From Nocardia aurantiaca (GTDB lineage Bacteria; Actinomycetota; Actinomycetes; Mycobacteriales; Mycobacteriaceae): a stretch of 64,000 nucleotides of DNA. The position numbers were made by a program, and so were the translations under genes. The stretch spans positions 1 to 64,000 of the forward strand of contig NZ_WMBB01000014.1 of assembly GCF_009708175.1 (NCBI RefSeq), read 5' to 3'. This document shows positions 33,715 to 42,608 of this stretch, piece after piece. The stretch's first letter is position 1; the number at the start of each line of letters is the position of its first letter. Below the pieces are notes generated by a model. The model did no database searches. It worked only from the letters and a program-made list of their open reading frames with translations, and was not told the DNA's origin.

Positions 33715-34521
33715 CTACGGTTTGCGGGCCAAGCCGCCGACCACCAACTCTTCCCAGACCGTCAATTCGGGCTTGGGGCCCTCGGCCTCCGACGGGGCGG
33801 GGCGCCACCGGGCGCACGGACGCAGGCCGTCCTCGTCCAGTGTCAGCGTGCCGAAGCAAGCGATGATCTCGGCGTCATCCCGGAATCGGCCGCGGCCGAA
33901 GGCTTCCAGGATCTTGTTCGAGGTGGCCACAGCCTCGCGGGTGGTGCCGGTACGGAAATGTGAGATGTAGACATGGCTGCCGGAGGGCATGCGATCGGTC
34001 CAGTACTGGACCACACCCGTCGGGTCCTCTTCGTCATTGACGAAGCTGAGGGTGACCGCGAACAGTATGCCGACCGGCTCGTCGAAGTTGATGAGCCGCT
34101 GTACATCGTCGTGCTTCTCGATGCTGCCCGGATCGCGAATATCGGCTTGCACCACCGCAATTCGCTCATCGACGGCGAGCAGTGCCCGTCCGTGGGCCAC
34201 GACGAACGGGTCGTCGTCCACGTACACGACGTGGGCATCCGGTACGACCTGCCGCACGACCTCGTGCACGTTCTCACTGGCGGGCAGGCCGCAGCCCATA
34301 TCGATGAATTGATGGATTCCGGCCTCCGCCATGATCCGCGCGGCCCGCAGGACGGCGTGCCGGTTGGTTACGGCCAACAACTCGGATCCCGGTAGGTCCT
34401 CGATGAAATAGTCACCGAGATCCTTGTCGACACCGTAGTTGTCGCGCCCACCGAGCACGTAGCTGTATACGCGTGCCACGCTCGGCCGGGACTGCCGCGC
34501 TCGCATGGCGTTGATGTTCAA
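33715..34521 (-). CDS. DUF574-type S-adenosylmethionine methyltransferase
   Basis: The 268-residue protein matches the actinobacterial Methyltransf_19 (DUF574) family. SRPSVARVYSYVLGGRDNYG is its signature N-terminus, IDMGCGLPASENVHEV is the SAM-binding motif, and VVYVDDDPFVVAHGRALL and VVQADIRDP follow. These proteins are numerous in Streptomyces and Nocardia, and their acceptors are unknown. It is monocistronic, with a terminator hairpin after its stop. Confidence 0.9.
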   Translation of the reverse strand: MNINAMRARQSRPSVARVYSYVLGGRDNYGVDKDLGDYFIEDLPGSELLAVTNRHAVLRAARIMAEAGIHQFIDMGCGLPASENVHEVVRQVVPDAHVVYVDDDPFVVAHGRALLAVDERIAVVQADIRDPGSIEKHDDVQRLINFDEPVGILFAVTLSFVNDEEDPTGVVQYWTDRMPSGSHVYISHFRTGTTREAVATSNKILEAFGRGRFRDDAEIIACFGTLTLDEDGLRPCARWRPAPSEAEGPKPELTVWEELVVGGLARKP

Positions 34522-34635
34522 CTGTCACACCCCTCTTTCCCCACCGACGATACCGCGATCCGCCAGGAAATCCTGCGCCATCCACGCAAGCACCGCCAGT
34601 TGTTCGGAGCGAGTGGGACCGGCGTTGTCATCGCT

Positions 34636-35274
34636 TTACTTGGCCGCGGTCGCGGCAGCCGGCGTCGTCGGCAGGTCGGCCGTGGTTGTCGGTGCGACAG
34701 AGGTGGTTTGCGGCGTGGTCGCCACCGTTGTGGTCGGGGCGACCGTGGTCGCGGGATCGGTCGTAGTCGTGGTCGTGATCGTGGTCGTGGTCGTGGGAGC
34801 GGGTGTCGCGGACGCGGTAGCCACAATCGGATCGGGGCAGTGCCCTTGCTGCTCACCGAGAGTATTGATCTCGGCATTGCTGCGTGGATCGCCCGCGTAG
34901 TTGATCTTGTCGGTGCACTTGACATAGTTGTCGGGGGCGGGCGCACCGCCGCCCGGTGCCGAATCGGGCGCGGGCACGTCACCCGGCGCGTCGGCCGGTG
35001 GCTGCCGTGGCGCGTCCTGCCGCGGCGACCCTCCCGCTGGACTTCCACCCACCGGCTGCCCCGCGCCCGGAGTCGTCACGGGTGCACTGGAACTCGTCGA
35101 CGCGACGACCGTGCTACTCACGCTCGTCGACGGTTTCACCGAGGTAGCCGTGGACTTCCCCGAGTCGCTCGAGCACCCGGCCACCACGGTCGCCGCGGCA
35201 GCCAGCACGAACACCGCCCCGCCCATGCGCTGCCACCCACGCGACCGACCACACCGCTCCGCAATTGCGGACAT
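34636..35274 (-). CDS. Thr/Pro-rich lipoprotein
   Basis: The 212-residue protein has an N-terminal hydrophobic stretch ending in the lipobox VVAGC (Cys34 from ATG 35274; ATG 35226 would give a shorter signal). It should be anchored to the outer face of the membrane. The mature part is low-complexity Ser/Thr/Pro/Ala, with a small cysteine-containing segment (YVKCTDKINYAGDPRSNAEI, GEQQGHCPDP) and a Thr-repeat tail. It is probably a cell-wall spanning or glycosylated lipoprotein; no enzymatic domain is seen. Confidence 0.75.
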   Translation of the reverse strand: MSAIAERCGRSRGWQRMGGAVFVLAAAATVVAGCSSDSGKSTATSVKPSTSVSSTVVASTSSSAPVTTPGAGQPVGGSPAGGSPRQDAPRQPPADAPGDVPAPDSAPGGGAPAPDNYVKCTDKINYAGDPRSNAEINTLGEQQGHCPDPIVATASATPAPTTTTTITTTTTTDPATTVAPTTTVATTPQTTSVAPTTTADLPTTPAAATAAK

Positions 35275-35619
35275 TTATCCTCCCGAATCCACCGCAGACC
35301 CTGCCCGACACAACCGCTGCGCGACAAAACTTCTCGCAGGGGGTGAAGACCCCGCTCCGACCTTAAGGCGCGACATGCGCGTTCACCATCGCGACGGTGC
35401 CCTCAATTCCTCTGTCCTCCGCAGCAGGGCCACATGGTGTAAAAGGGGTCAGCTGGAGAGCTAACGGCATCGAGCTCAATTTGTCGGCGAGGCCTGTGCC
35501 GCTGCGGGAGAACCATTTTCACTGATTGCCCTTAGAGGGCAAAATGCCGCCTGTTATCATCTGGCTGACACCCTCTTCCGGCCCAGCAGCGGGTTCCAAC
35601 TCTGTAATCATCATCGTGG
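35275..35619. other. Intergenic, no gene recognised
   Basis: About 345 bases holding the lipoprotein promoter and the 3' side of the coiled-coil gene. The part near 35460-35620 is less GC-rich than its surroundings. No gene was identified. Confidence 0.4.
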
Positions 35620-36735
35620 TTAATCGGCTTCGTTTGTCACTCCTGACACGATCCTTGACGGCATCTCGAGGAGAGCGTCGAGCTGCTTCTCGGCGCGCTC
35701 GGCCCGGGCCAGGGTTTGGGCTCGGGCGTCGTCGAGGGCGGCGATGCGGGCGATGGACTCCTGGTGCGCCTTGTCCAGTGCGGCTTTGGATTCCGCGCGG
35801 ACGGCGGCGACATCGTCGGCGGCGCGTCGACGGACATCGGCGAGTTCGGTGCGGCAGCGATCGATATCCGCACGCGCCTGCCTGAGTTCTTCGCGGGTCT
35901 CGGCGACCACCTGATTGCGCTCGGCCACAGCGGCTTCGGCGCGCTCGCTGGTGCGCTCGGCATCGGCGGCTCGTTGCACAGCGAGATCACGTTCGGCACC
36001 CGCGGCGGTGATCCGCTGGGTGGCGTCCCGGCGCGCCTGCTCGATCTCTGCCGACGCCTTCGATCGCGCCAGTTCGATATCCTCGCCGGCCTGCTCGCGT
36101 GCCCGCTCGATATCGTCGGCGGCTTCCCTTCGGATGGTGCGGATCTCGGCTTCCGCCTCGGCGCGCGCGGCGAACACATCGTCGGCCGCTTGCTTCGTGA
36201 CCCGCTCGACTTCTTTCAGCGCGTCATCGCGTGCCGTCAACGCCTCCGCGATCCGCCCCTCGGCCTCCTCCGCGGCGAACGCCGCGTCCTCCGCCGCCGA
36301 TTCGGCTGCCGCCCTGGCCTCTTCGGCCTCCCGTCGCGCCTGCTCCGCCGCGACCGTCGCCATTTCCGCCTCGGCGATCCGCCGCGCCGCATCCGCTTGC
36401 ACGGCCTGGACCTGCGCTTCAGCGACCGCTGGATCGGCCAGCGTCGACAGCTCGGCCACCGCCAGGTTCAATGTCGTGCCCAGCTGCTCAGCGATCGTCC
36501 GAAACTGTCCGAGCAACTCATCAGCCCGCAATCGCGCCACGGTCACCGGCCCCTGTTGCGTCACAGTGACATTCGTCTGGGGTGCGTCAACCTCGGCCTG
36601 CTGCCGCCGTTGCCGCTCCCTCCAAGCTCGCCATCGCGTGTGCTCGGGGTGATCACAGTATTCCGACGGCCGTCCGGGGCCCCCGCCGCGCGTAATCGGT
36701 TTGGTGCAGCCCGGGTAGTTGCAGATGCTCGACAC
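35620..36735 (-). CDS. Long coiled-coil protein with N-terminal Cys/His knuckle (KfrA-like)
   Basis: The 371-residue protein begins with CNYPGCTKP, GRPSEYCDHPEH and then a basic RWRAWRERQRRQQ. The spacing of Cys5, Cys10, Cys27 and His28/His31 could bind zinc. From about residue 120 to the end it is an almost unbroken Ala/Glu/Arg heptad coiled coil (AEAEMATVAAEQARREAEEA, ELRQARADIDRCRTELADVR). This layout resembles KfrA-type plasmid proteins, which have a DNA-binding head and a long coiled-coil tail and repress their own promoter, but I cannot confirm homology. The upstream region is full of CGAAAC/GTTTCG half-sites and a large dyad. Likely role: DNA binding or segregation for an integrated plasmid or island. 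Confidence 0.65.
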   Translation of the reverse strand: MSSICNYPGCTKPITRGGGPGRPSEYCDHPEHTRWRAWRERQRRQQAEVDAPQTNVTVTQQGPVTVARLRADELLGQFRTIAEQLGTTLNLAVAELSTLADPAVAEAQVQAVQADAARRIAEAEMATVAAEQARREAEEARAAAESAAEDAAFAAEEAEGRIAEALTARDDALKEVERVTKQAADDVFAARAEAEAEIRTIRREAADDIERAREQAGEDIELARSKASAEIEQARRDATQRITAAGAERDLAVQRAADAERTSERAEAAVAERNQVVAETREELRQARADIDRCRTELADVRRRAADDVAAVRAESKAALDKAHQESIARIAALDDARAQTLARAERAEKQLDALLEMPSRIVSGVTNEAD

Positions 36736-36754
36736 AACGCAAATCGTAGCGTTG

Positions 36755-36791
36755 GTTTCGTCCTTGCCAACGGAACAACACGAAACGAAAC
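36755..36791. repeat. GTTTCGT and CGAAACGAAAC half-sites near the coiled-coil gene start
   Basis: GTTTCGT at 36755-36761 faces CGAAACGAAAC at 36781-36791, just upstream of the coiled-coil gene start (36735). The same units recur at 36891-36937. They suggest a cooperative operator for the coiled-coil protein. Confidence 0.5.
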
Positions 36792-36822
36792 CTGAAAAAC
36801 CTCAACGTGAACCACGACGATG

Positions 36823-36857
36823 CTGACCCCCGATAAGTGAACCTTATCGGCGGTCAG
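36823..36857. promoter_or_regulatory. 35-bp dyad with CCGATAAG/CTTATCGG core
   Basis: CTGACC (36823-36828) pairs with GGTCAG (36852-36857) and CCGATAAG (36830-36837) with CTTATCGG (36843-36850), around TGAAC. Only one position per arm mismatches (36829/36851). It lies between the two groups of CGAAAC repeats. Confidence 0.7.
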
Positions 36858-36890
36858 AGTAACCGCCTTCCCTGAAAATCGTGGCGGTTC

Positions 36891-36937
36891 TTTCGTTTCC
36901 GTTTCGTTGACACAAACGAAACGAAACATCAACGAAA
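36891..36937. promoter_or_regulatory. CGTTTCGTT/AACGAAACG dyad with flanking half-sites
   Basis: CGTTTCGTT (36900-36908) and AACGAAACG (36915-36923) form a perfect 9-bp dyad with a six-base spacer. TTTCGTTT (36891-36898) and AACGAAA (36931-36937) flank it on either side as further half-sites in matching orientation. Confidence 0.6.
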
Positions 36938-37097
36938 TTGGACGGATCATGCTCACTCCCTCGCAGGAATGTCGAGTGTGATTTCTCAGCCGATCTGGCG
37001 GATTTCTCAGATACCTGGCAAAGACCTGCTGGCGGCGGGGATGATGTCGCGGCGCAGCGTGAGCTCGGCCATCTGGTCTGGAACGTCGGGGTTTCGA

Positions 37098-37384
37098 GGC
37101 CGTCCGCGTTTCAAGTACCGAGGTCAAGGCCGGCGAAATCCTCACCGGCCTACGTGAGCGCGACGTGTTGTCGAGAAGAACGGCGCCATTGTGCTTGCTG
37201 ACGACAGCTGCCTGGTCCGGCCGATAACCACGTGGCAGAAGTCCGTCGAAGACGTCCAATACCGTTATCTGCCGCAGGAATTGGTGCCAGCGGACCCCTT
37301 TCCGGGCCGTCTCGACAGCGCCGTTGACAACGCTCGAGGCAGCTTTCAACGCCGACTTCGCGGAAACCGCCACTCAGCCTGAGA
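37098..37384 (+). pseudogene. Frameshifted small phage/plasmid-like gene
   Basis: Two plus-strand frames read on from each other. FEAVRVSSTEVKAGEILTGL plus RERDV comes first, and IVLADDSCLVRPITTWQKSV, EDVQYRYLPQELVPADPFPG follows in another frame from about 37185. The first part looks like small phage regulatory proteins that begin with 'V.A.EIK.GD'. I cannot name it. It supports the view that the surrounding segment is an old integrated element. Confidence 0.3.
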
Positions 37385-37428
37385 AACACCCACCGGCGCC
37401 CGCCCCATCGCGGCTGGCGGACCACGGG

Positions 37429-38820
37429 TCAGACACTTGCTCTCCGCCAGTTCGGGCGAGAACTCACATCGAGTACACGGAGTACCCACTGGCCTTTGCC
37501 TCTGGTTTTAGCGTGGTAGAGCGCGCGGTCGGCAGCTTCGAGCAGGGCCGCGGCCGGGGCCTCGGCCACGGTTGTCACGGCCCCGATGCTGGCCGACATC
37601 CGCAGTTCGTACTCACCGATGACGATCGGGGCGGCCAGCGCGGACAGCAGCCGGTCGGCAATGGCGGTAACGCGAAGTTCGTCAGCCGGCGGCGCGACGA
37701 GGACAACGAATTCATCGCCCCCGATGCGGGCGATCATGCCCTTGCCGACGGGCAGGCTGTCGCGCAGGCGAGTAGCGACAGCGACGAGGAGTTGGTCGCC
37801 GATTGCGTGACCGTAGCGGTCGTTGATCTGTTTGAATCCGTCGAGATCGACGAAACACACTCCTACTCGGTCGCGATCGGCAGACGTAGCGGTGAGCGCC
37901 TCGATCCGTTCGAGAAGGTGGCGCCGGTTGGGCAGGCCGGTGAGCACATCGTGGCGGGCCTGCCGGTGCAGTTCCTCTTGCAGCCGCCGCTGCTCGGTCA
38001 CATCCGCTCCGACCGCGAGGAGATAGTCGGCCTGCCCAGCGGATCCTTCCACGTAAGTGATGGCGAAGGATGCCCAACCGCTGCTGCCGTCGGCGCGGAT
38101 GAATCTCTGCTCCAGTTTCGCGGTGCCTGCGCGCGCCGCAACTACGGTGCCGAAAATCAATGTGCGGATGTCGTCGTGGTAGTCAGGGTGGGCGAACCGA
38201 TAGATCGACGTCCCACGCAATGTGTCAATCGGGACGCCGATCATGCTGGCCAAGCCCGGATTGGCGTCGAGGAGAGTGCCCGCGGTGTCCGCGATGGCGA
38301 TCGCCATCGCGGCGTTGTTGAAGACGATCCGGAACCGTTCCTCTACGACGCGGGACGCCTGCCGCTCCGCACTGTCGACCGCGTGCGGCCCCGGATCATG
38401 TAGCCGGTGCCGTTGCGCTCGGCAGCCCCGGCCGGCGGCAGCGAGCAATCCGGCTACGCGTCGGGCGGCGACGGTGGGCCGGCAATGCTCGGCCAATCGG
38501 CACTGCACCTGTTCCGCCGCGGTGGGCACCACCGGATGGGCCAGACCAGCGACCATCCACGCATCCACGACCCGTGCGCCCATAGCGACATCGAACAGAT
38601 CCGCATCCGCTCCGCTGGCGAGTTCATCGACCACGTGCCCGAGTAGTTCCCGCGCCTGCCGTTCCGGTATCGACAACCGACAACTCGTGGCGAGCGTCTG
38701 CCACCACCGCGATACCAGTGCTCCCCGCTCGGATTCCGTCAACGAGATCCGCCCGCCACCGTGGCACGGAACGGCAGGCACTCGTTCGGGTGAGCGATAT
38801 CGCTCCACGTCATCCGTCAT
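37429..38820 (-). CDS. PAS-GGDEF diguanylate cyclase
   Basis: The 463-residue protein has an N-terminal helical domain (ESERGALVSRWWQTLATSCR), a PAS domain (about 170-290, FRIVFNNAAMAIAIADTAGT, ADGSSGWASFAITYVEG) and a GGDEF domain (DVLTGLPNRRHLLERIE, ARIGGDEFVVLVAP). The intact GGDEF site suggests c-di-GMP synthesis. No RxxD inhibitory site is seen five residues before it. The ATG at 38820 lies two bases after the esterase stop, so both genes are co-translated. No EAL domain is present. Confidence 0.9.
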   Translation of the reverse strand: MTDDVERYRSPERVPAVPCHGGGRISLTESERGALVSRWWQTLATSCRLSIPERQARELLGHVVDELASGADADLFDVAMGARVVDAWMVAGLAHPVVPTAAEQVQCRLAEHCRPTVAARRVAGLLAAAGRGCRAQRHRLHDPGPHAVDSAERQASRVVEERFRIVFNNAAMAIAIADTAGTLLDANPGLASMIGVPIDTLRGTSIYRFAHPDYHDDIRTLIFGTVVAARAGTAKLEQRFIRADGSSGWASFAITYVEGSAGQADYLLAVGADVTEQRRLQEELHRQARHDVLTGLPNRRHLLERIEALTATSADRDRVGVCFVDLDGFKQINDRYGHAIGDQLLVAVATRLRDSLPVGKGMIARIGGDEFVVLVAPPADELRVTAIADRLLSALAAPIVIGEYELRMSASIGAVTTVAEAPAAALLEAADRALYHAKTRGKGQWVLRVLDVSSRPNWRRASV

Positions 38821-38822
38821 AC

Positions 38823-39956
38823 TCAGCCAGCGTCGAGCAGTAGGGTCGATGAAATCCGGCCGGTCATCACCTGCTGGTGGAACCACCCGAGCTCACCGAT
38901 CGCCGCGCGGGCGTCCGAAAGCAGATCCGAGCCAACGTGGTGCACATGCGCGGCACGGTCCCAAATCTGCAGCAACGTCGTTACCCGAGCTTCGGCGCAA
39001 CGACGGGCCAGCATCTCGGAGTCAGGTAGCAGGCATTCGGTGGAGCCGACCTGGATCAGGACCGGTGGCAGGCCGGTGAAATCACCGTTGACCGGCGACC
39101 AAGCAGGGTCGAGTTCTCCGTCAGCAGCAAAGCCCCGGCGTGCGATGACCTCCAGAGCCTGGGCCGGGATATACGAATCGCGATGTCGATTCGGGTGGGC
39201 GTCGCGCACGGTCGAGTCCAGATCGGCCCACGGTGCGATCGCGGAGATGCCGCCGGGCATCGGCAATCCCCGCTCACGAGTCGCCAGCGCGAGCCGGAAA
39301 GCGAGCCCGCCACCTGCCGAGTCACCGGACACGATGATGCGCTCGGCCCGGAAGCCCTGCTCCAGCAGATACCGATACGATTCGACCGCGTCGGCGAGCG
39401 TCTCGGTCAGATGCGCCTTGGGCAACTGCCGATAATCGACGCTGAACGCCGGCATCCCGCTGGCCTGCGCGATTTTGGCGACCATGCGCCGGTGAGTGTT
39501 CAGCCCGCCACAGACGAACCCGCCGCCATGGAAATACAGCAACGCCGAGTCCCGCCGCTGCTGCGGATCACGGTCATCCTGCCACAACCATTCCGCCCGG
39601 AACTTCTCGAATCGCACCATCCGGCGCTTGGTGCCCTTCACAGCAGGCAGCGCCGACGCCGGAAGATCGAGCAAGCCGCCGAGCCGCAGAAGGTGCTCGA
39701 ACCGACCGTGGTCGGCCATACGCGCCCACGTCGCCAACCCGACGCCGACCGTGCCCCGCAGCAGCGGATGGGCAATTCTGGTGCCGATGCCGGCCCGGTT
39801 CGGCCGCTGGACGATCAGCGCTGACGCTGCCACCGCCAGGTCCAGCTCAGACAAAGACGACTCGCATCCAGCCCGGACACCGGTGCCGGCTGGTCGCTGG
39901 GCACACCCCGAACAACACCGGATGAGTGCACGACCCTCGTTTTCTGTACAGCGCAA
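38823..39956 (-). CDS. Hormone-sensitive-lipase-family esterase
   Basis: The 377-residue protein carries the HSL/bacterial type IV esterase signatures: the oxyanion motif YFHGGGFVCGG, the nucleophile elbow GDSAGGG, a DPAWSP Asp region and a terminal His (AAHVHHVG). It hydrolyses short or medium acyl esters. The true start may be an internal codon, since the first 35 residues lack family features. It is co-translated with the downstream GGDEF gene, an unusual pairing whose meaning is not evident. Confidence 0.85.
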   Translation of the reverse strand: MRCTENEGRALIRCCSGCAQRPAGTGVRAGCESSLSELDLAVAASALIVQRPNRAGIGTRIAHPLLRGTVGVGLATWARMADHGRFEHLLRLGGLLDLPASALPAVKGTKRRMVRFEKFRAEWLWQDDRDPQQRRDSALLYFHGGGFVCGGLNTHRRMVAKIAQASGMPAFSVDYRQLPKAHLTETLADAVESYRYLLEQGFRAERIIVSGDSAGGGLAFRLALATRERGLPMPGGISAIAPWADLDSTVRDAHPNRHRDSYIPAQALEVIARRGFAADGELDPAWSPVNGDFTGLPPVLIQVGSTECLLPDSEMLARRCAEARVTTLLQIWDRAAHVHHVGSDLLSDARAAIGELGWFHQQVMTGRISSTLLLDAG

Positions 39957-40265
39957 CGTCGATCCTTAGCAGCACGACCTACAACCTGACTCCGGCCAAT
40001 CTTCTGCGAGCGGAGGCAGGCGCACAGCCGCAGAAATACCTACAGGCATACGTATATCGGCCGTCACGGGTCAGCTGCTCGCAGCCGCTACCCCCAGATA
40101 TCACGCGACCAGCCCCGCGTGCTTTCTGTGATCTTGGCCCGCTTGCCGAAGGGACCGAACCGATCGCGACGGATTCGGCCGTCAGTCGATCAGCGCCGGT
40201 CCGGAGGGCCAAGGAACGCGGTCACGCCGATTTCCCGCGCGAAGGCATCGACGGCGTGACCCGCC
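39957..40265. other. Intergenic, no gene recognised
   Basis: About 310 bases between two minus-strand genes. It holds the promoter of the esterase-GGDEF pair and the end of the LuxR gene. No gene or clear dyad was seen. Confidence 0.4.
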
Positions 40266-42566
40266 TCAGAGCTGATTGCGGCTGGCCCACCCGGCGATCT
40301 GGGTGCGCGATGTGAAGCCCAGTTTGGTGAGGATGTGCTCGACGTGGCCTTGCGCGGTTCGGATCGAAATCACCAGTTCGCTCGCGATGTTCTTATTGCT
40401 GTAGCCCGCCGCGATCAGCCGCGCCACATCCCGCTCGCGACGGGTAAGGATATCTGCCTCAATGGATTTCACCGGTCGCGCGTCCGGACATGGCTCGGTG
40501 CCGAGGGCATAGCCGACCGCCTCCTCGAAGCCCAGCGCCGCGCCCGCCTCGAAGGCGGCGCGAAACTGCTTCTCACCCATCGCATCGCGCACCTCGCGAC
40601 GAACCTTATCGCCGACGAACTCGGTCATCTCGTGGGCGAGCCGCTGGGTGCTGCCGCAACGCAGCGTCGACGCGGCACCCATCAACCGCGCTGCCCGGTG
40701 CAGATCGCCCTCCGCGGCCGCCGCCCACGCCAGCCCGTCGAATCCGGATGCCGTCCACGCGCACCGGTCGAACAGACTGAAGAGCTCGACCGCCTTGCGC
40801 AGATCGTCGATGGCCTTGTCCTGCTCACCTTTTCGCCAGTGGCTGGTCCCGACCGCCCAATAGCCCAACCCTCCGAGCAGATGCGAGCCGTACTCCTTTG
40901 TGACGGCGAGGAACCGGTCCGCGATGACACCCGCGCGTTCATCATCGAGCACCAGTGCACAGATGTAGGCGAAGGCCAGGCTCTCCATCTCGGCTCCGTG
41001 GTGCGCGCAGGCACGAGCCCTGCCCGAGATGGCCTCGGCGAGATCCAGTGCCCGCTGCGGATCATCATCGGCGAATGCCAGCAGCGCCGACAGCAGAGCA
41101 TATTCGACGAGGACATCCTCGGCATCGAGTTCGGTGGCGATCTCCAGACCTTCATCGGCGAATCGGGTCGCCGACTCGGGATCGGAGAGCATGGCGGCGA
41201 TCACCGAGATGGCGGCCAGTGCCCGCGCCCGATCCTTCGTACGGTCGAGAGACTTGGCCAAGGCCTCCAGCAGCCAGCGATAGCCCTCCAACAGGAATCG
41301 GTAGTGCTCCCAGAATGGCCGCAGTTCCGTCGCGATCTCCAGAGCGCGATGGGCGCTTTCCTGATCAGCGAGCGAGAATTGCAGGGCCGCACGCAGATTC
41401 GGATGTTCCCGGGCGACCTCACGAAACCAGGTGACATCCTCACCACCCCAGTACGCCGTCCGCCCCCGCTGCGCGACCCGATAGTAGTAGTCGCGATGAC
41501 ATAACCGCACCGCCCGCTCACCACCGCGCGCGACCAACCGTGACAAGGCGAACTGGCGCAACGGCTCGAGCATCGTATACCTGCCGGCGCCGTCGGCGTC
41601 CTGTCGATAACCGAGCACAGATTTATCGACCAACCCGGTCAGCGCGTCCAGCAACACATCCGGCGGATCGACGACACAGACCGCCTCCGCGGCCTCGAGA
41701 TCGAAGCCGCCGGCGAACACCGACAGCTGCTCCCACAAATGCTGCTCCTCGGGAGTGCACAGGTCATAGCTCCACCGAATCGCGGCCTCGAGGGTCTGCT
41801 GGCGCTCCGGCGCGGTCCGCAGCCCGGTGGTGAGCAGCCGCATCGCGCCATCCAGACGCGTGAGCACCTGATCGGGGGTGAACATCCGCAACCGCAGCGC
41901 CGCCAGCTCCAATGCCAACGGAATGCCGTCGAGGCGACGGCAGATCGCCGCGAGCGCCTTCCGATTGGCCTCGGTGACCTGGAAATCAGGGTTCGCGGCG
42001 GAAGCCCGATCGACCAGCAGCACCAGCGCGTCACTATCGACCTGGGCCGAGCGACTCGCCTGCCCATCCTCATCCAGCTCCGGCACCGCGAGCGACGCCA
42101 CCGGCATGACCTGTTCCCCCGAAACCCCGAGCGGTTCACGGCTGGTCGCGAGAATCCTCACGTCCGTCGTCGCGTGAATCACCCGGACCGCCAGGGCCGC
42201 GCACGCACCGATCAGGTGCTCGCAGTTGTCCAGGATCAGCAGCAGACTCTTGTCCGCCAGATAATCGGTCAGGCTCACCAGCGGCGAACTGGTCTCATCG
42301 CGCAGACCCAGAGTCTGCGCGATGCTCAACGCCACCAAATCCGCGTCGTGCACATGCGCGAGCTCGACCAACCACACACCGTCGGCAAAGGCGCGCCGCA
42401 CCGCCTCACCCACCCGCCGACCGAGCCGGGTCTTGCCTACCCCACCCGGCCCGGTCAGCGTGAGCAGCCGCGTGCCGGACAGGAGCTTGCGGGCCGTGGC
42501 GATCTCGGTGCCACGACCGATGAAACTCGTCACCTCAGCGGGGAGGTTCCCTGTCTCGTGCCGCAT
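40266..42566 (-). CDS. Large ATP-binding LuxR-family regulator
   Basis: The 766-residue regulator has an N-terminal STAND/NB-ARC-like ATPase: SFIGRGTEIATARKLL, Walker A TLTGPGGVGKTRL, Walker B LLLILDNCEH, sensor ILATSREPLGV and GIPLALELAALRLR. A TPR-like helical middle (about 380-680) and a C-terminal LuxR HTH follow (LTRRERDVARLIAAGYSNKN, IASELVISIRTAQGHVEHIL). The frame is open for 1 kb upstream without features. ATG 42566 starts directly before the ATPase; ATG 42608 is an alternative. The signal and target genes are unknown. Confidence 0.9.
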   Translation of the reverse strand: MRHETGNLPAEVTSFIGRGTEIATARKLLSGTRLLTLTGPGGVGKTRLGRRVGEAVRRAFADGVWLVELAHVHDADLVALSIAQTLGLRDETSSPLVSLTDYLADKSLLLILDNCEHLIGACAALAVRVIHATTDVRILATSREPLGVSGEQVMPVASLAVPELDEDGQASRSAQVDSDALVLLVDRASAANPDFQVTEANRKALAAICRRLDGIPLALELAALRLRMFTPDQVLTRLDGAMRLLTTGLRTAPERQQTLEAAIRWSYDLCTPEEQHLWEQLSVFAGGFDLEAAEAVCVVDPPDVLLDALTGLVDKSVLGYRQDADGAGRYTMLEPLRQFALSRLVARGGERAVRLCHRDYYYRVAQRGRTAYWGGEDVTWFREVAREHPNLRAALQFSLADQESAHRALEIATELRPFWEHYRFLLEGYRWLLEALAKSLDRTKDRARALAAISVIAAMLSDPESATRFADEGLEIATELDAEDVLVEYALLSALLAFADDDPQRALDLAEAISGRARACAHHGAEMESLAFAYICALVLDDERAGVIADRFLAVTKEYGSHLLGGLGYWAVGTSHWRKGEQDKAIDDLRKAVELFSLFDRCAWTASGFDGLAWAAAAEGDLHRAARLMGAASTLRCGSTQRLAHEMTEFVGDKVRREVRDAMGEKQFRAAFEAGAALGFEEAVGYALGTEPCPDARPVKSIEADILTRRERDVARLIAAGYSNKNIASELVISIRTAQGHVEHILTKLGFTSRTQIAGWASRNQL

Positions 42567-42608
42567 GACGCTGCACACCCGTTCATCCGCGGCCGCCGTC
42601 CCGACCAT

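Larger units (their letters stand above)
36736..37097. other. Repeat-rich intergenic region upstream of the coiled-coil gene
   Basis: This stretch is unusually AT-rich for the window. It contains the CGAAAC-type repeats and the two dyads listed separately, and no convincing gene. It probably acts as a regulatory or partition-like site. Confidence 0.5.

Noticed and set aside
34505..35464. Plus-strand frames over the lipoprotein gene
   Set aside because: They are low-complexity mirror readings of the Thr/Pro repeats; the minus strand has a lipobox and signal.
36950..36960. CRISPR-like or iteron array in the repeat region
   Set aside because: The CGAAAC units are short, irregularly spaced and in both orientations, without spacers, so an array call is not supported.
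37324..38403. Plus-strand frame of about 360 codons over the GGDEF gene
   Set aside because: It is the antisense of a gene with unmistakable GGDEF and PAS motifs.
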